Positions 1 through 5,678 of a DNA stretch of 5,678 nt are shown piece after piece. The DNA is from an uncultured Marmoricola sp. (GTDB taxonomy: Bacteria; Actinomycetota; Actinomycetes; Propionibacteriales; Nocardioidaceae): positions 1 through 5,678 of the forward strand of contig CALMMO010000529.1 in the NCBI GenBank assembly GCA_937868455.1. The letters run 5' to 3'. Below the pieces are notes generated by a model, which saw only the letters and a list, made by a program, of their open reading frames with translations, ran no database searches and was not told the DNA's origin. The first letter of the stretch is position 1, and every line of letters starts with the position of its first letter. Both the position numbers and the translations under genes were made by a program.

Positions 1-1526
1 GAACGCCCCCAGCCCCACGGGTCGTCGAGACCGACAGGCTCAGAGAGCGAGGTCTTGTAGACGTTGTAGAGGAATGGCAGCATCGCCAGCGCCAAGATGA
101 AGGCACCCACCGTGGAGAACTCGTTGTACCACGTGAACCCATCGGACTTGAGGTAGTCGGCGTATCGACGGGGCATGCCCAGCACACCCACCCAGTGTTG
201 GATCAAGAACGTGGCGTGGAAGCCGATGAAGGTCAACCAGAAGTGAATCTTGCCCCATCGCTCATCGAGCATCTTGCCGGTCATCTTGGGCCACCAGAAG
301 TAGAAGCCCGCGAACATCGCGAACACCACGGTGCCGAAGATGACGTAGTGGAAGTGGGCGACCACGAAGTAGGAGTCGGACACGTGGAAGTCAAGTGGCG
401 GTGAAGCCAAGATGACACCAGTGAGCCCGCCGAACAAGAAGGTGGTTAAGAAGCCCATGGTCCAGATCATGGGGGTGTCGAAGGACACCGAGCCACCCCA
501 CATGGTGCCGATCCAGTTGAAGAACTTCACACCGGTTGGCACTGCGATCAAGAACGTCATTCCGGAGAAGAACGCCAAGTTGATAGCGCCGGTCACGAAC
601 ATGTGGTGGGCCCACACCGCGACCGAAAGGATCGCGATGCCGAGCGTGGCAGCAACCAGGCCGACGTACCCAAAGATGGGCTTGCGGCTGAACACCGGCA
701 AGACCTCAGAGACCAAGCCGAAGAATGGCAACGCCAACACATAGACCTCAGGGTGACCAAAGAACCAGAACAGGTGTTGCCAGATCACTGGACCGCCGTG
801 GGAGACGTCGAAGACGTGGGCACCCAGTTTGCGGTCGGCTTCAAGCGCCAGCAGCGCGGCAGCCAAGATCGGGAAGATGATCAGCACCAGGAGGCTGGTG
901 ATCAAGGTGTTCCACACAAAGATCGGCATCCGGAACATCGTCATGCCAGGTGCGCGCATGCAGATGATCGTGGTCACGAAGTTGACACCACCCAAGATGG
1001 TGCCCAGACCACCCATCCACAGGCCCATGACCCACATGTCGCCACCAATGCCAGGCGAGTTGACGCCATCGGAGAGGGGGACATAGGCGAACCACCCGAA
1101 AGATGCTGCACCGCCGGGGGTCAAGAAGCCTGCAGCGGCAATGAGCCCGCCAAAGAGGTAGAGCCAGTAGCTGAACATGTTCAGCCTGGGGAACGCCACA
1201 TCGGGAGCACCAATTTGCAGGGGCATGATCACGTTGGCGAACCCAAAGAACAGCGGGGTCGCAAAGAGCAGCAACATGATGGTGCCGTGCATGGTGAAGA
1301 GTTGGTTGTAGGTCTCTTCAGAAACGACCTGCAGACCTGGCTTGGCAAGCTCGGCGCGCATGATGAGCGCCATCACACCGGCGATCAAGAACCACACGAA
1401 TGCGGTGACGAGGTACATCTTGCCGATCAGTTTGTGATCGGTCGTCGTCAAGATCCGAAAGACGTTGCTGCCCATCGTGTTGGGCTTGTCTGAGGAAGCG
1501 TTGATGCGATCAGCTGTGGCGGTCAT
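1..1526 (-). CDS. ctaD: Cytochrome c oxidase subunit I (aa3-type, A1 heme-copper oxidase), 3' end cut by the window
   Basis: This is the catalytic subunit of the terminal oxidase in the cytoplasmic membrane. It reduces O2 to water with electrons from the CuA site of subunit II and pumps protons. I translated 508 codons from the ATG at 1526 to the left edge with no break; the C-terminal part lies outside. All metal ligands are visible: His80 (MHGT) and His393 for heme a, His258 of HPEVY with Tyr262 for CuB, His307 and His308 for CuB, and His391 (HFHY) for heme a3. The D-channel residues Asp109 and Asn116, Glu260 of HPEVY and the K-channel Lys334 (PTGVK) are present, which marks an A1-type pump. 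FGWFAYVPL (143-151) is typical of actinobacterial CtaD. The start overlaps the ctaC stop as ATGA, and GGAGG at 1533-1537 lies 6 bases before it, so translation is probably coupled to ctaC. Confidence 0.97.
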   Translation of the reverse strand, partial: MTATADRINASSDKPNTMGSNVFRILTTTDHKLIGKMYLVTAFVWFLIAGVMALIMRAELAKPGLQVVSEETYNQLFTMHGTIMLLLFATPLFFGFANVIMPLQIGAPDVAFPRLNMFSYWLYLFGGLIAAAGFLTPGGAASFGWFAYVPLSDGVNSPGIGGDMWVMGLWMGGLGTILGGVNFVTTIICMRAPGMTMFRMPIFVWNTLITSLLVLIIFPILAAALLALEADRKLGAHVFDVSHGGPVIWQHLFWFFGHPEVYVLALPFFGLVSEVLPVFSRKPIFGYVGLVAATLGIAILSVAVWAHHMFVTGAINLAFFSGMTFLIAVPTGVKFFNWIGTMWGGSVSFDTPMIWTMGFLTTFLFGGLTGVILASPPLDFHVSDSYFVVAHFHYVIFGTVVFAMFAGFYFWWPKMTGKMLDERWGKIHFWLTFIGFHATFLIQHWVGVLGMPRRYADYLKSDGFTWYNEFSTVGAFILALAMLPFLYNVYKTSLSEPVGLDDPWGWGR

Positions 1527-2389
1527 TCCTGGCCTCCGGTTTCGTTAAGTCCAGCTTGCTGGGTAACAAAGACACTGCCCTCGGCTAGGCCTGTGTTACC
1601 CGAGTCGGCCAAGCTCTTCACGTGTGCGGCGTACTCCTCGGCGGAGACGACCTTGACGTTGAACAACATCCGCGAGTGGTAGGTGCCACACAACTCGGTG
1701 CACTTGCCCATGAAGGTGCCGATCTTGGTGGGCGTCACGGTGAAGTGGCCGGTGCGACCCGGGAACACGTCGAGCTTGAACAAGAAGGCAGGCACCCAGA
1801 AGGAGTGGATGACGTCAGGTGAACGGAGTTCGAAGTTCACCGACTCCCCCACCGGCAGGTAGAGAGTCGGAGGCTCAGCTGGTGTGCCGACCTCGAACGC
1901 AGTGCCTTCGCCAGGGGTGACCTTGTGGCCCTCACCCACATTGACCTCATAGTTGAAGGTCCACGACCACTTCTGCCCCACAACCAAGATGTTGTGTTGT
2001 GCCGGCGACTCATCATTGCCCAGCACGCGATCTTCGGTGTGCACTGTGTAGTAGAACATCACGATGACCATCATGACCGGGACGAGGGTGTAGAAGATTT
2101 CGATCGGCAGGTGGTAACGCACCTGCACTGGCACGTCAGCTTCACTGCGCCTGCGGTATCTCACCGAGACGTAGCCCATCATCGCCCAGACGATGGCACC
2201 AACAATCCACAACGCCGACCAAGAGCCCGTCCACATTTCGTGGATGAGATGTCCCTCGGTGGTGATGGGTGAAGGAATTTGCAAGTACAAAATGTCATTG
2301 CTCGAGCAACCACTGAGCGCAAATGGCGCGATTGCCAGGGATGAACCCAAAGCAACTCGGCGAACGCGCTGGGGCATGTGCAGACCCAC
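1523..2389 (-). CDS. ctaC: Cytochrome c oxidase subunit II (lipoprotein, CuA domain)
   Basis: This subunit receives electrons from cytochrome c (in actinobacteria often the cytochrome of the bc1 complex) at a binuclear CuA centre outside the membrane and passes them to heme a in CtaD. The 288-residue product has a basic N-terminus, a hydrophobic stretch and a lipobox LSGC with the lipidated Cys at 28. Two transmembrane helices follow (about 56-76 and 93-115), then an aromatic docking segment [10 protein letters not shown] (138-147) and a cupredoxin domain. The CuA ligands are complete: His195, Cys230, Glu232, Cys234, His238 and Met241 ([12 protein letters not shown]). The start is read as GTG at 2389 because a GAGAGG lies 8 bases upstream; the in-frame ATG at 2377 is too far from it. 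It is the first gene of the ctaC-ctaD unit and is divergent from the desulfurase gene. Confidence 0.97.
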   Translation of the reverse strand: MGLHMPQRVRRVALGSSLAIAPFALSGCSSNDILYLQIPSPITTEGHLIHEMWTGSWSALWIVGAIVWAMMGYVSVRYRRRSEADVPVQVRYHLPIEIFYTLVPVMMVIVMFYYTVHTEDRVLGNDESPAQHNILVVGQKWSWTFNYEVNVGEGHKVTPGEGTAFEVGTPAEPPTLYLPVGESVNFELRSPDVIHSFWVPAFLFKLDVFPGRTGHFTVTPTKIGTFMGKCTELCGTYHSRMLFNVKVVSAEEYAAHVKSLADSGNTGLAEGSVFVTQQAGLNETGGQE

Positions 2390-2397
2390 GAAGGAGA

Positions 2398-2403
2398 CCT
2401 CTC
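2398..2403 (-). promoter_or_regulatory. Ribosome binding site that decides the ctaC GTG start
   Basis: Read on the minus strand, GAGAGG lies 8 bases before the GTG at 2389. It would be 20 bases from the alternative ATG at 2377, so it favours the GTG. Confidence 0.5.
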
Positions 2404-2515
2404 TCTTCGACCTGACCGTGTGTGGCGAACACTACTACTGTCGAAGGGGTTGTTCAGCCCTAGGTTCGCAAAACCGGACCGGATGTCTCCCGATTCGTTA
2501 CAACGGACTTCTCAC

Positions 2516-2523
2516 GAGGTAGG
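2516..2523 (+). promoter_or_regulatory. Ribosome binding site for the cysteine desulfurase GTG start
   Basis: GAGGTAGG ends 8 bases before the GTG at 2532. This supports the GTG as the start and gives the expected family N-terminus MIYLDSA. Confidence 0.55.
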
Positions 2524-2531
2524 TTCCCTGG

Positions 2532-3629
2532 GTGATTTATCTCGATTCTGCCTCCTCTGAGCAGCTGCATCCTGCTGCGCTTGAGGCGCTGGAAGCCACG
2601 AGGTCGCTCACCGCCGACGTACGCCGCAGCCACCACGCCGCCAAACAGGCCCGTCTGGTCTATGACAACGCTCGGGAGTCATTAGCGCAGACCCTCGGAG
2701 TGCGGCCTGATGAGATCCAATTCACCTCCTCGGGCACTCAAGCCGTGCACCGGGGAGTCTTGGGGCTCCATCGCGCGGCGGCCACTCAAGCCGCGATCGC
2801 GCTGAGTGCAGTCGAGCATTCATCAGTACGACATGCGGCTGCGTTCAGCAGCGCCCAGTGCATCGAACTCCCACCTGATAACCATGGTGAGGTCCTTCCA
2901 GAAACTATGCCGTCCCTTGGCGACTGCGCGCTGGTCGCGGTCCAGAGCGCCAACCATGAGGTCGGCACCGTGCAGCCCATCGCCGAGTTGGCCAATGCCA
3001 TGCCGGGTGTGCCGTTCTTTGTCGATGCTTGCGCCTCGATGGGTCGAATGCCATTGCCGCAGGGTTGGTCGGCTGCAGCTGGCTCCGCCCACAAGTGGGG
3101 CGGCCCTCCGGGTGTCGGAGTGCTCCTCGTCCGCAAGGGCGTGCGCTGGCGAAACCCATTTCCCGGCGATGATCGCGCGGTCTTCCCCGAGGTCGGCTTT
3201 GAGAATGTTTCGGCCTGCTTCGCGGCGGCTGCGGCGTTGCGAGCAGTTGCTGATGAAGCAGCCGAGGTCAGTGCACGACAGTTTGAGATCACCCGCTTTC
3301 TGCGCGAGCGCCTGGCCGCGATCGCGGACTCCGCCGTGGTGGGGCACCCGACCCAACGGCTCTCACACCTGGTCACCGCATCGTTCTTGTACGTCGACGG
3401 CGAAACCTTGGTGACGGAACTCGACCGAGCTGGCTACGCCGTCGCGAGTGGGTCGGCCTGCGCAGCCTCCACCTTGGAGCCCAGTGCGGTGCTCGCCGCC
3501 ATGGGGGCGCTCACCCATGGCAATGTGCGGATCTCGCTCACGCGTGAGACCACCATGGAGCAGGCAATCGGTCTAGCAGCCGTCTTAGACGAGTTAGTTC
3601 CAGCACTTCGCGCCCGAGTGGGCATGTGA
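2532..3629 (+). CDS. Cysteine desulfurase, NifS/IscS-like class V aminotransferase
   Basis: A PLP enzyme predicted to take sulfur from L-cysteine as a protein-bound persulfide, leaving alanine. The 365-residue product starts with MIYLDSASS, the usual N-terminus of the family. Key residues seen: His96 (VEH) over the PLP ring, the ANHEVG segment (140-145), Asp165 (VDACAS) for the pyridine nitrogen, Lys188 (SAHKWGG) for the Schiff base, and the catalytic Cys310 in the loop SGSACAAS. Several usually conserved positions differ: TSGGTEA is TSSGTQA (65-71), the Gln that follows VDAA in IscS is Ala168, and GPKG is GPPG. Catalysis is therefore likely but the enzyme is divergent. It runs straight into tusA, so the persulfide acceptor is probably that protein. 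It is not clearly IscS or SufS; no suf or isc scaffold gene lies nearby, so no symbol is given. Confidence 0.92.
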   Translation: MIYLDSASSEQLHPAALEALEATRSLTADVRRSHHAAKQARLVYDNARESLAQTLGVRPDEIQFTSSGTQAVHRGVLGLHRAAATQAAIALSAVEHSSVRHAAAFSSAQCIELPPDNHGEVLPETMPSLGDCALVAVQSANHEVGTVQPIAELANAMPGVPFFVDACASMGRMPLPQGWSAAAGSAHKWGGPPGVGVLLVRKGVRWRNPFPGDDRAVFPEVGFENVSACFAAAAALRAVADEAAEVSARQFEITRFLRERLAAIADSAVVGHPTQRLSHLVTASFLYVDGETLVTELDRAGYAVASGSACAASTLEPSAVLAAMGALTHGNVRISLTRETTMEQAIGLAAVLDELVPALRARVGM

Positions 3630-3841
3630 TGGCTCTGACTTTGGATTGCCTAGGCATGGCGTGTCCTCGCCCCATCATCGAGTTGGCCAAGGTGATCGGC
3701 GGGGTTGCCATCGGCGAGACCATCACCGTTTTGGCCGATGATGTGGCTGCCAGCTACGACATCGCGGCATGGTGTCGCATGCGCGGACACGACCTCATCA
3801 GCGCCCTCGACAATGAGTTTGTCGTGGTGCGACGCACCTAG
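3629..3841 (+). CDS. tusA: TusA-family sulfur carrier protein
   Basis: A small cytoplasmic sulfur carrier predicted to accept a persulfide from the desulfurase encoded just upstream. Counted from the ATG at 3629 it has 70 residues, normal for TusA. The signature CPRP carries the active-site Cys12, preceded by LDCLGMA with an extra Cys at 7. A later ADD(V)A...DIAAWCRMRGH segment matches the usual ADDPA...DI..FC..MGH, with Val39 in place of the common Pro and a Cys at 49. The start may be the ATG (TGATG, one base shared with the desulfurase stop) or the GTG at 3626 (four-base overlap). Either implies translational coupling. Its target is not shown by the sequence: no tusBCDE-like gene lies in the window. 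Assignment to the family is firm; the symbol is by family and not proof of the tRNA thiolation role. Confidence 0.9.
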   Translation: MALTLDCLGMACPRPIIELAKVIGGVAIGETITVLADDVAASYDIAAWCRMRGHDLISALDNEFVVVRRT

Positions 3842-4809
3842 TGCAACTTGTGGGCGACCTCGGCAGCCACCTGAGCGCCGTAGGTGTGCTCCATGCGCTC
3901 GATGAACGACGCATTCGTAAATCGGTACTCCTGGGTGCCCACGCTCTCCACCACATAGGCAGCCAACGTGCATCCGACCTGGGCAGCGCGTTCGAGACCC
4001 AGATCCCACGAGAGCGCAGCCAAGAAGCCGGCGCGGAACGCATCACCGACGCCTGTTGGGTCGGCGGCCTTCACCTCGCAGGCCTTGACAGTGATGCTGG
4101 CCTGACCTGCTTGGTCGATGCGCACCCCGGCAGCACCTAACGTCACCACGTGAATGCCCACCCGTGAGAGCACTTCGTCGCGACTCCAGCCGGTCTTTTG
4201 CTCAATCAGGTGCGATTCGTATTCATTGCTAAACAGGTACGCAGCACCATCAACGAGCCCGCGGATTAATTCGCCGTCACCAAAGGCCAACTGCTGACTG
4301 GGGTCAGCGACGAACCGGAAGCCACGCTTGCGGCACTCCTCAGTGTGACGAGTCATGGCGGTGGGGTCATCGGGGCCGATCAGGACGAAATCGGGCTCGC
4401 CGACCCGCGCCACAATCGGTGCGAGTTCGATCATCCGAGCCTCGCTCATGGCTCCTGGGTAGAAGCTGGCGAACTGGGCCAAGGTTGAGTCCGTCGTACA
4501 CACAAAGCGTGCGGTGTGCAGCGTCGCTGAGGTGTGCACCGAGTCGCAGTCGACGCCATGGCGTTCTAGCCAGGAGCGGTAGTCAGCAAAGTCTTCACCG
4601 ACAGCGCCCACCAAGGTGGGGCGCAGCCCCATGCGGGCCAAACCGAAGCTGATGTTGGCCGCACACCCGCCGCGACGGATTTCCAAGTTATCGACCAAGA
4701 AGCTCACCGAGAGCTTGTCCAACTGCTCGACCACCAACGAGTCGGCGAACTTGCCGCCAAAGGACATCAGGTGGTCGGTGGCAATCGAGCCTGCGATGAA
4801 CAAAGCCAT
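3838..4809 (-). CDS. adoK: Adenosine kinase, PfkB/ribokinase family
   Basis: Predicted to phosphorylate adenosine to AMP with ATP in purine salvage. The 323-residue product aligns along its length with M. tuberculosis AdoK (Rv2202c, 324 residues) as I recall it: shared segments are GSIATDHLM (7-15), RGG (46-48), FADYR (74-78), FYPGAMSEAR (116-125), HTEECRK (155-161), ADPSQQLA (168-175) and GVGDAFRAGFL (253-263). Asp256 in DPTGVGDAF is the catalytic base, and Asp12 probably binds the ribose. The reading frame stays open for 50 more codons upstream to 4959, but that part crosses a terminator and the end of erpA and has no family similarity, so the ATG at 4809 is chosen. No strong Shine-Dalgarno precedes it; a leaderless or short-leader transcript is possible. 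Its stop overlaps that of tusA on the other strand. A general sugar kinase is the less likely alternative. Confidence 0.93.
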   Translation of the reverse strand: MALFIAGSIATDHLMSFGGKFADSLVVEQLDKLSVSFLVDNLEIRRGGCAANISFGLARMGLRPTLVGAVGEDFADYRSWLERHGVDCDSVHTSATLHTARFVCTTDSTLAQFASFYPGAMSEARMIELAPIVARVGEPDFVLIGPDDPTAMTRHTEECRKRGFRFVADPSQQLAFGDGELIRGLVDGAAYLFSNEYESHLIEQKTGWSRDEVLSRVGIHVVTLGAAGVRIDQAGQASITVKACEVKAADPTGVGDAFRAGFLAALSWDLGLERAAQVGCTLAAYVVESVGTQEYRFTNASFIERMEHTYGAQVAAEVAHKLH

Positions 4810-4852
4810 GGGAGTCACATCCGAGGAGAGAAGGAATCGAGGTAGCGCGAGA

Positions 4853-4858
4853 ACCCTA
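4853..4858 (-). promoter_or_regulatory. Possible -10 box for adoK
   Basis: TAGGGT on the minus strand fits the TANNNT pattern common for actinobacterial housekeeping promoters and lies about 43 bases before the adoK ATG. It sits between the erpA terminator and adoK, where a promoter would be needed. No good -35 is found at 16-18 bp, so this is weak. Confidence 0.25.
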
Positions 4859-4884
4859 TCGTCCCGCACACCGCCCAAATCCTC

Positions 4885-4925
4885 CCAAAACGAAATCGGG
4901 CCCGTCTTGAGAAGACGAGCCCGAT
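4885..4925 (-). terminator. Intrinsic terminator downstream of erpA
   Basis: Bases 4895-4908 pair with 4912-4925: seven pairs, one C-A mismatch, six more pairs and a three-base loop (GAG). Read on the minus strand the hairpin begins 14 bases after the erpA stop codon and is followed by TTTCGTTTT, a broken T-run. The plus strand has no T-run after the hairpin, so it works for minus-strand transcripts. It should separate erpA from adoK, making adoK depend on its own promoter or on read-through. Confidence 0.85.
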
Positions 4926-4939
4926 CTGGTGAGTCGTGA

Positions 4940-5302
4940 TTAGTGGAAGCTGTCTCCACAGGCGCATGAACCCGTCGCGTTGGGGTTGTCGATGGTGAAA
5001 CCCTGCTTGTCGATGGAGTCAGCGAAATCGATGGTGGCGCCGTTGAGGTAAGGAACGCTCATCCGGTCAACGACGACGGCAACACCGTCGAAGTCGGTGA
5101 CCTGGTCACCATCGAGATTGCGCTCGTCAAAGAAGAGTTGGTAGCGAAGCCCCGAGCAGCCACCAGGTTGCACCGCGATGCGCAACTGGAGGTCGTCGCG
5201 ACCTTCTTGCTCAAGGAGGCTCTTCACCTTCGCAGCAGCAAACGGGGTCATGTTGATGCCGTCGGTGCGGGTGGTTGCCGTGCTGTCGACCTGCTCGGTC
5301 AT
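4940..5302 (-). CDS. erpA: A-type iron-sulfur cluster carrier (HesB/IscA/ErpA family)
   Basis: Predicted to bind a Fe-S cluster and deliver it to target enzymes in the cytoplasm. The 120-residue product has the three family cysteines: Cys49 in PGGCSGLRY and Cys113 and Cys115 in the C-terminal GSCACGDSF. The ISVDFxDS-like stretch is ATIDFADSID (89-98). The first 15 or so residues are a polar extension before the domain begins at INMTPFAAAKV. The ATG at 5302 has AGGAG at 5309-5313, six bases upstream. A strong intrinsic terminator follows the gene. It lies 59 bp behind the glycerate kinase gene on the same strand and may share its transcript. ErpA, IscA and SufA cannot be told apart firmly from sequence alone; ErpA is the usual label for the single actinobacterial carrier of this type. 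Confidence 0.93.
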   Translation of the reverse strand: MTEQVDSTATTRTDGINMTPFAAAKVKSLLEQEGRDDLQLRIAVQPGGCSGLRYQLFFDERNLDGDQVTDFDGVAVVVDRMSVPYLNGATIDFADSIDKQGFTIDNPNATGSCACGDSFH

Positions 5303-5361
5303 GTGTCACTCCTGATGTCAGGGAGGGGGTCCGTTGAGGGTCAATGCTCGCACATGCCTGC
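5303..5361 (-). other. 59 bp spacer with two small inverted repeats before erpA
   Basis: Two perfect short inverted repeats are visible: TTGA-GGG-TCAA at 5334-5344 and CCTGA-TG-TCAGG at 5311-5322. The second partly overlaps the erpA Shine-Dalgarno (5309-5313). Their centres lie about 22.5 bp apart, close to two helical turns. They could be operator half-sites, or chance. No terminator with a T-run is seen here, so glycerate kinase and erpA could be co-transcribed. Confidence 0.3.
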
Positions 5362-5678
5362 TTATTCCTGAGTACGTCGACCGCCCCATGTGCGCGCGAC
5401 GCGTGCAGACAGATCCGCTAATGCGCCTGCCGGGTCGCCAAACGCTCGCTCCTCGCCTAGCAGATCCACGACCGAGTAGGCCGATTCGATACCCAGCGCT
5501 CGCATCTCCCGTGACCCGACCAGCACCTGCCCAGCCAATGCGATGCATGGCCGCAACGCCTCAGCAGCCACGTGCGCAACTCCGTAGGGCACCTTGCCAG
5601 CGCGTGAAGAAAAGTCGAAGGCACCCTCGCCCGTGATCACTAGGTCGGCGGCAGCGATGGTCTGGGCCAAGTCGATTG
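5362..5678 (-). CDS. Glycerate kinase (GarK/GlxK family), C-terminal part, 5' end cut by the window
   Basis: Predicted to phosphorylate D-glycerate with ATP to a phosphoglycerate in central carbon metabolism. The window holds the last 104 codons; the frame is open to the right edge, and the gene must start beyond it, because the family is usually about 360-380 residues. The diagnostic segment is ADLVITGEGAFDFSSRAGKV followed by PYGVA, which corresponds to the family pattern DLVITGEG..D.QS..GK.P.GVA near the C-terminus, with Ser in place of the common Gln. The TTG codon at 5668-5670 lies inside the domain and should be read as Leu, not as a start. From memory, M. tuberculosis has a gene of this family (Rv2205c) beside its ErpA-like gene, which fits the order here. 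Confidence 0.88.
   Translation of the reverse strand, partial: IDLAQTIAAADLVITGEGAFDFSSRAGKVPYGVAHVAAEALRPCIALAGQVLVGSREMRALGIESAYSVVDLLGEERAFGDPAGALADLSARVARTWGGRRTQE

Larger units (their letters stand above)
2390..2531. promoter_or_regulatory. Divergent intergenic region between ctaC and the cysteine desulfurase gene
   Basis: This 142 bp gap separates genes that run apart, so it must hold promoters for both unless they start inside genes. No strong consensus is seen. The best plus-strand -10 candidate is TAGGTT at 2461-2466, with CTGTCG at 2438-2443 as a poor -35 (17 bp spacer). On the minus strand TAGTGT at 2430-2435 is a possible -10. A tandem ACCGG ACCGG lies at 2473-2482. I see no small gene or stable hairpin. 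The regulatory role is inferred from gene orientation; the individual boxes are weak. Confidence 0.4.

Noticed and set aside
603..1493. Long plus-strand open frame of 296 codons opposite ctaD
   Set aside because: It is antisense to a fully conserved ctaD with every catalytic residue intact. Its product is rich in His, Asp, Glu, Gln and Arg, which reflects the complement of a hydrophobic membrane protein, and has no recognisable domain.
2390..2531. Possible small gene or RNA in the ctaC-desulfurase gap
   Set aside because: Short frames cross into the flanking genes in the wrong phase, and no stable hairpin or conserved RNA motif could be recognised.
2786..3414. Overlapping open frames on both strands inside the desulfurase gene (about 177-202 codons)
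   Set aside because: They lie within a gene with clear family motifs and are rich in Arg, Ser, Ala and Pro, as expected for off-frame reading of GC-rich DNA.
4810..4959. 50-codon N-terminal extension of adoK to an ATG at 4959
   Set aside because: It would run through the erpA terminator and into the erpA coding end. The extension shows no family similarity, while the ATG at 4809 gives a length within one residue of the mycobacterial enzyme.
5316..5344. TTGACC (5339-5344) with TGACAT (5315-5320) as a minus-strand promoter for erpA
   Set aside because: The -35 is good but the -10 is poor. The implied start of transcription would fall within the Shine-Dalgarno, leaving no room for it to act.
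5362..5670. TTG at 5668-5670 as the start of a small complete gene
   Set aside because: The frame continues to the window edge, and the sequence at the TTG is the interior of a glycerate kinase domain, so this is the 3' part of a longer gene.

Overview
The window looks like chromosomal DNA of an actinobacterium (class Actinomycetia or a near relative). It is moderately GC-rich, and its genes read as actinobacterial versions: a CtaD with the stretch FGWFAYVPL, a lipoprotein CtaC, and a PfkB kinase that closely resembles mycobacterial adenosine kinase AdoK as I remember it. The coding density is high. No tRNA, rRNA, CRISPR array, insertion sequence or phage gene was seen. It reads as a core metabolic region, not an accessory island.

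Layout. Positions 1-2389 hold ctaC and ctaD on the minus strand. They encode subunits II and I of an aa3-type cytochrome c oxidase and overlap by ATGA; ctaD runs off the left edge. A 142 bp divergent intergenic region (2390-2531) follows. On the plus strand, 2532-3841 holds a two-gene unit: a class V, NifS/IscS-like cysteine desulfurase and a TusA-type sulfur carrier. Its last codon shares a CTAG with the stop of the convergent minus-strand adoK (3838-4809). Next comes a 130 bp gap (4810-4939) with a clear intrinsic terminator for the gene upstream. That gene, erpA (4940-5302, minus), is an A-type Fe-S cluster carrier. A 59 bp gap separates it from the 3' part of a glycerate kinase gene (5362-5678, minus), which runs off the right edge.

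How the genes fit together. CtaC and CtaD form the catalytic core of the terminal oxidase. The desulfurase plus TusA makes a persulfide relay from cysteine. ErpA hands Fe-S clusters to target proteins. A shared theme of respiratory cofactor supply and sulfur trafficking is plausible but inferred. AdoK (adenosine salvage) and glycerate kinase appear to be neighbours by conserved order, not by pathway: from memory, M. tuberculosis has ctaC, asnB, adoK, an ErpA-like gene and a glycerate-kinase-like gene in the same region (Rv2200c to Rv2205c). Here the desulfurase/TusA pair occupies the slot between ctaC and adoK.

No wholly new system is evident. The parts most worth a second look are the divergent desulfurase with altered PLP-pocket motifs next to its own TusA, the shared-stop convergence with adoK, and two small inverted repeats upstream of erpA.
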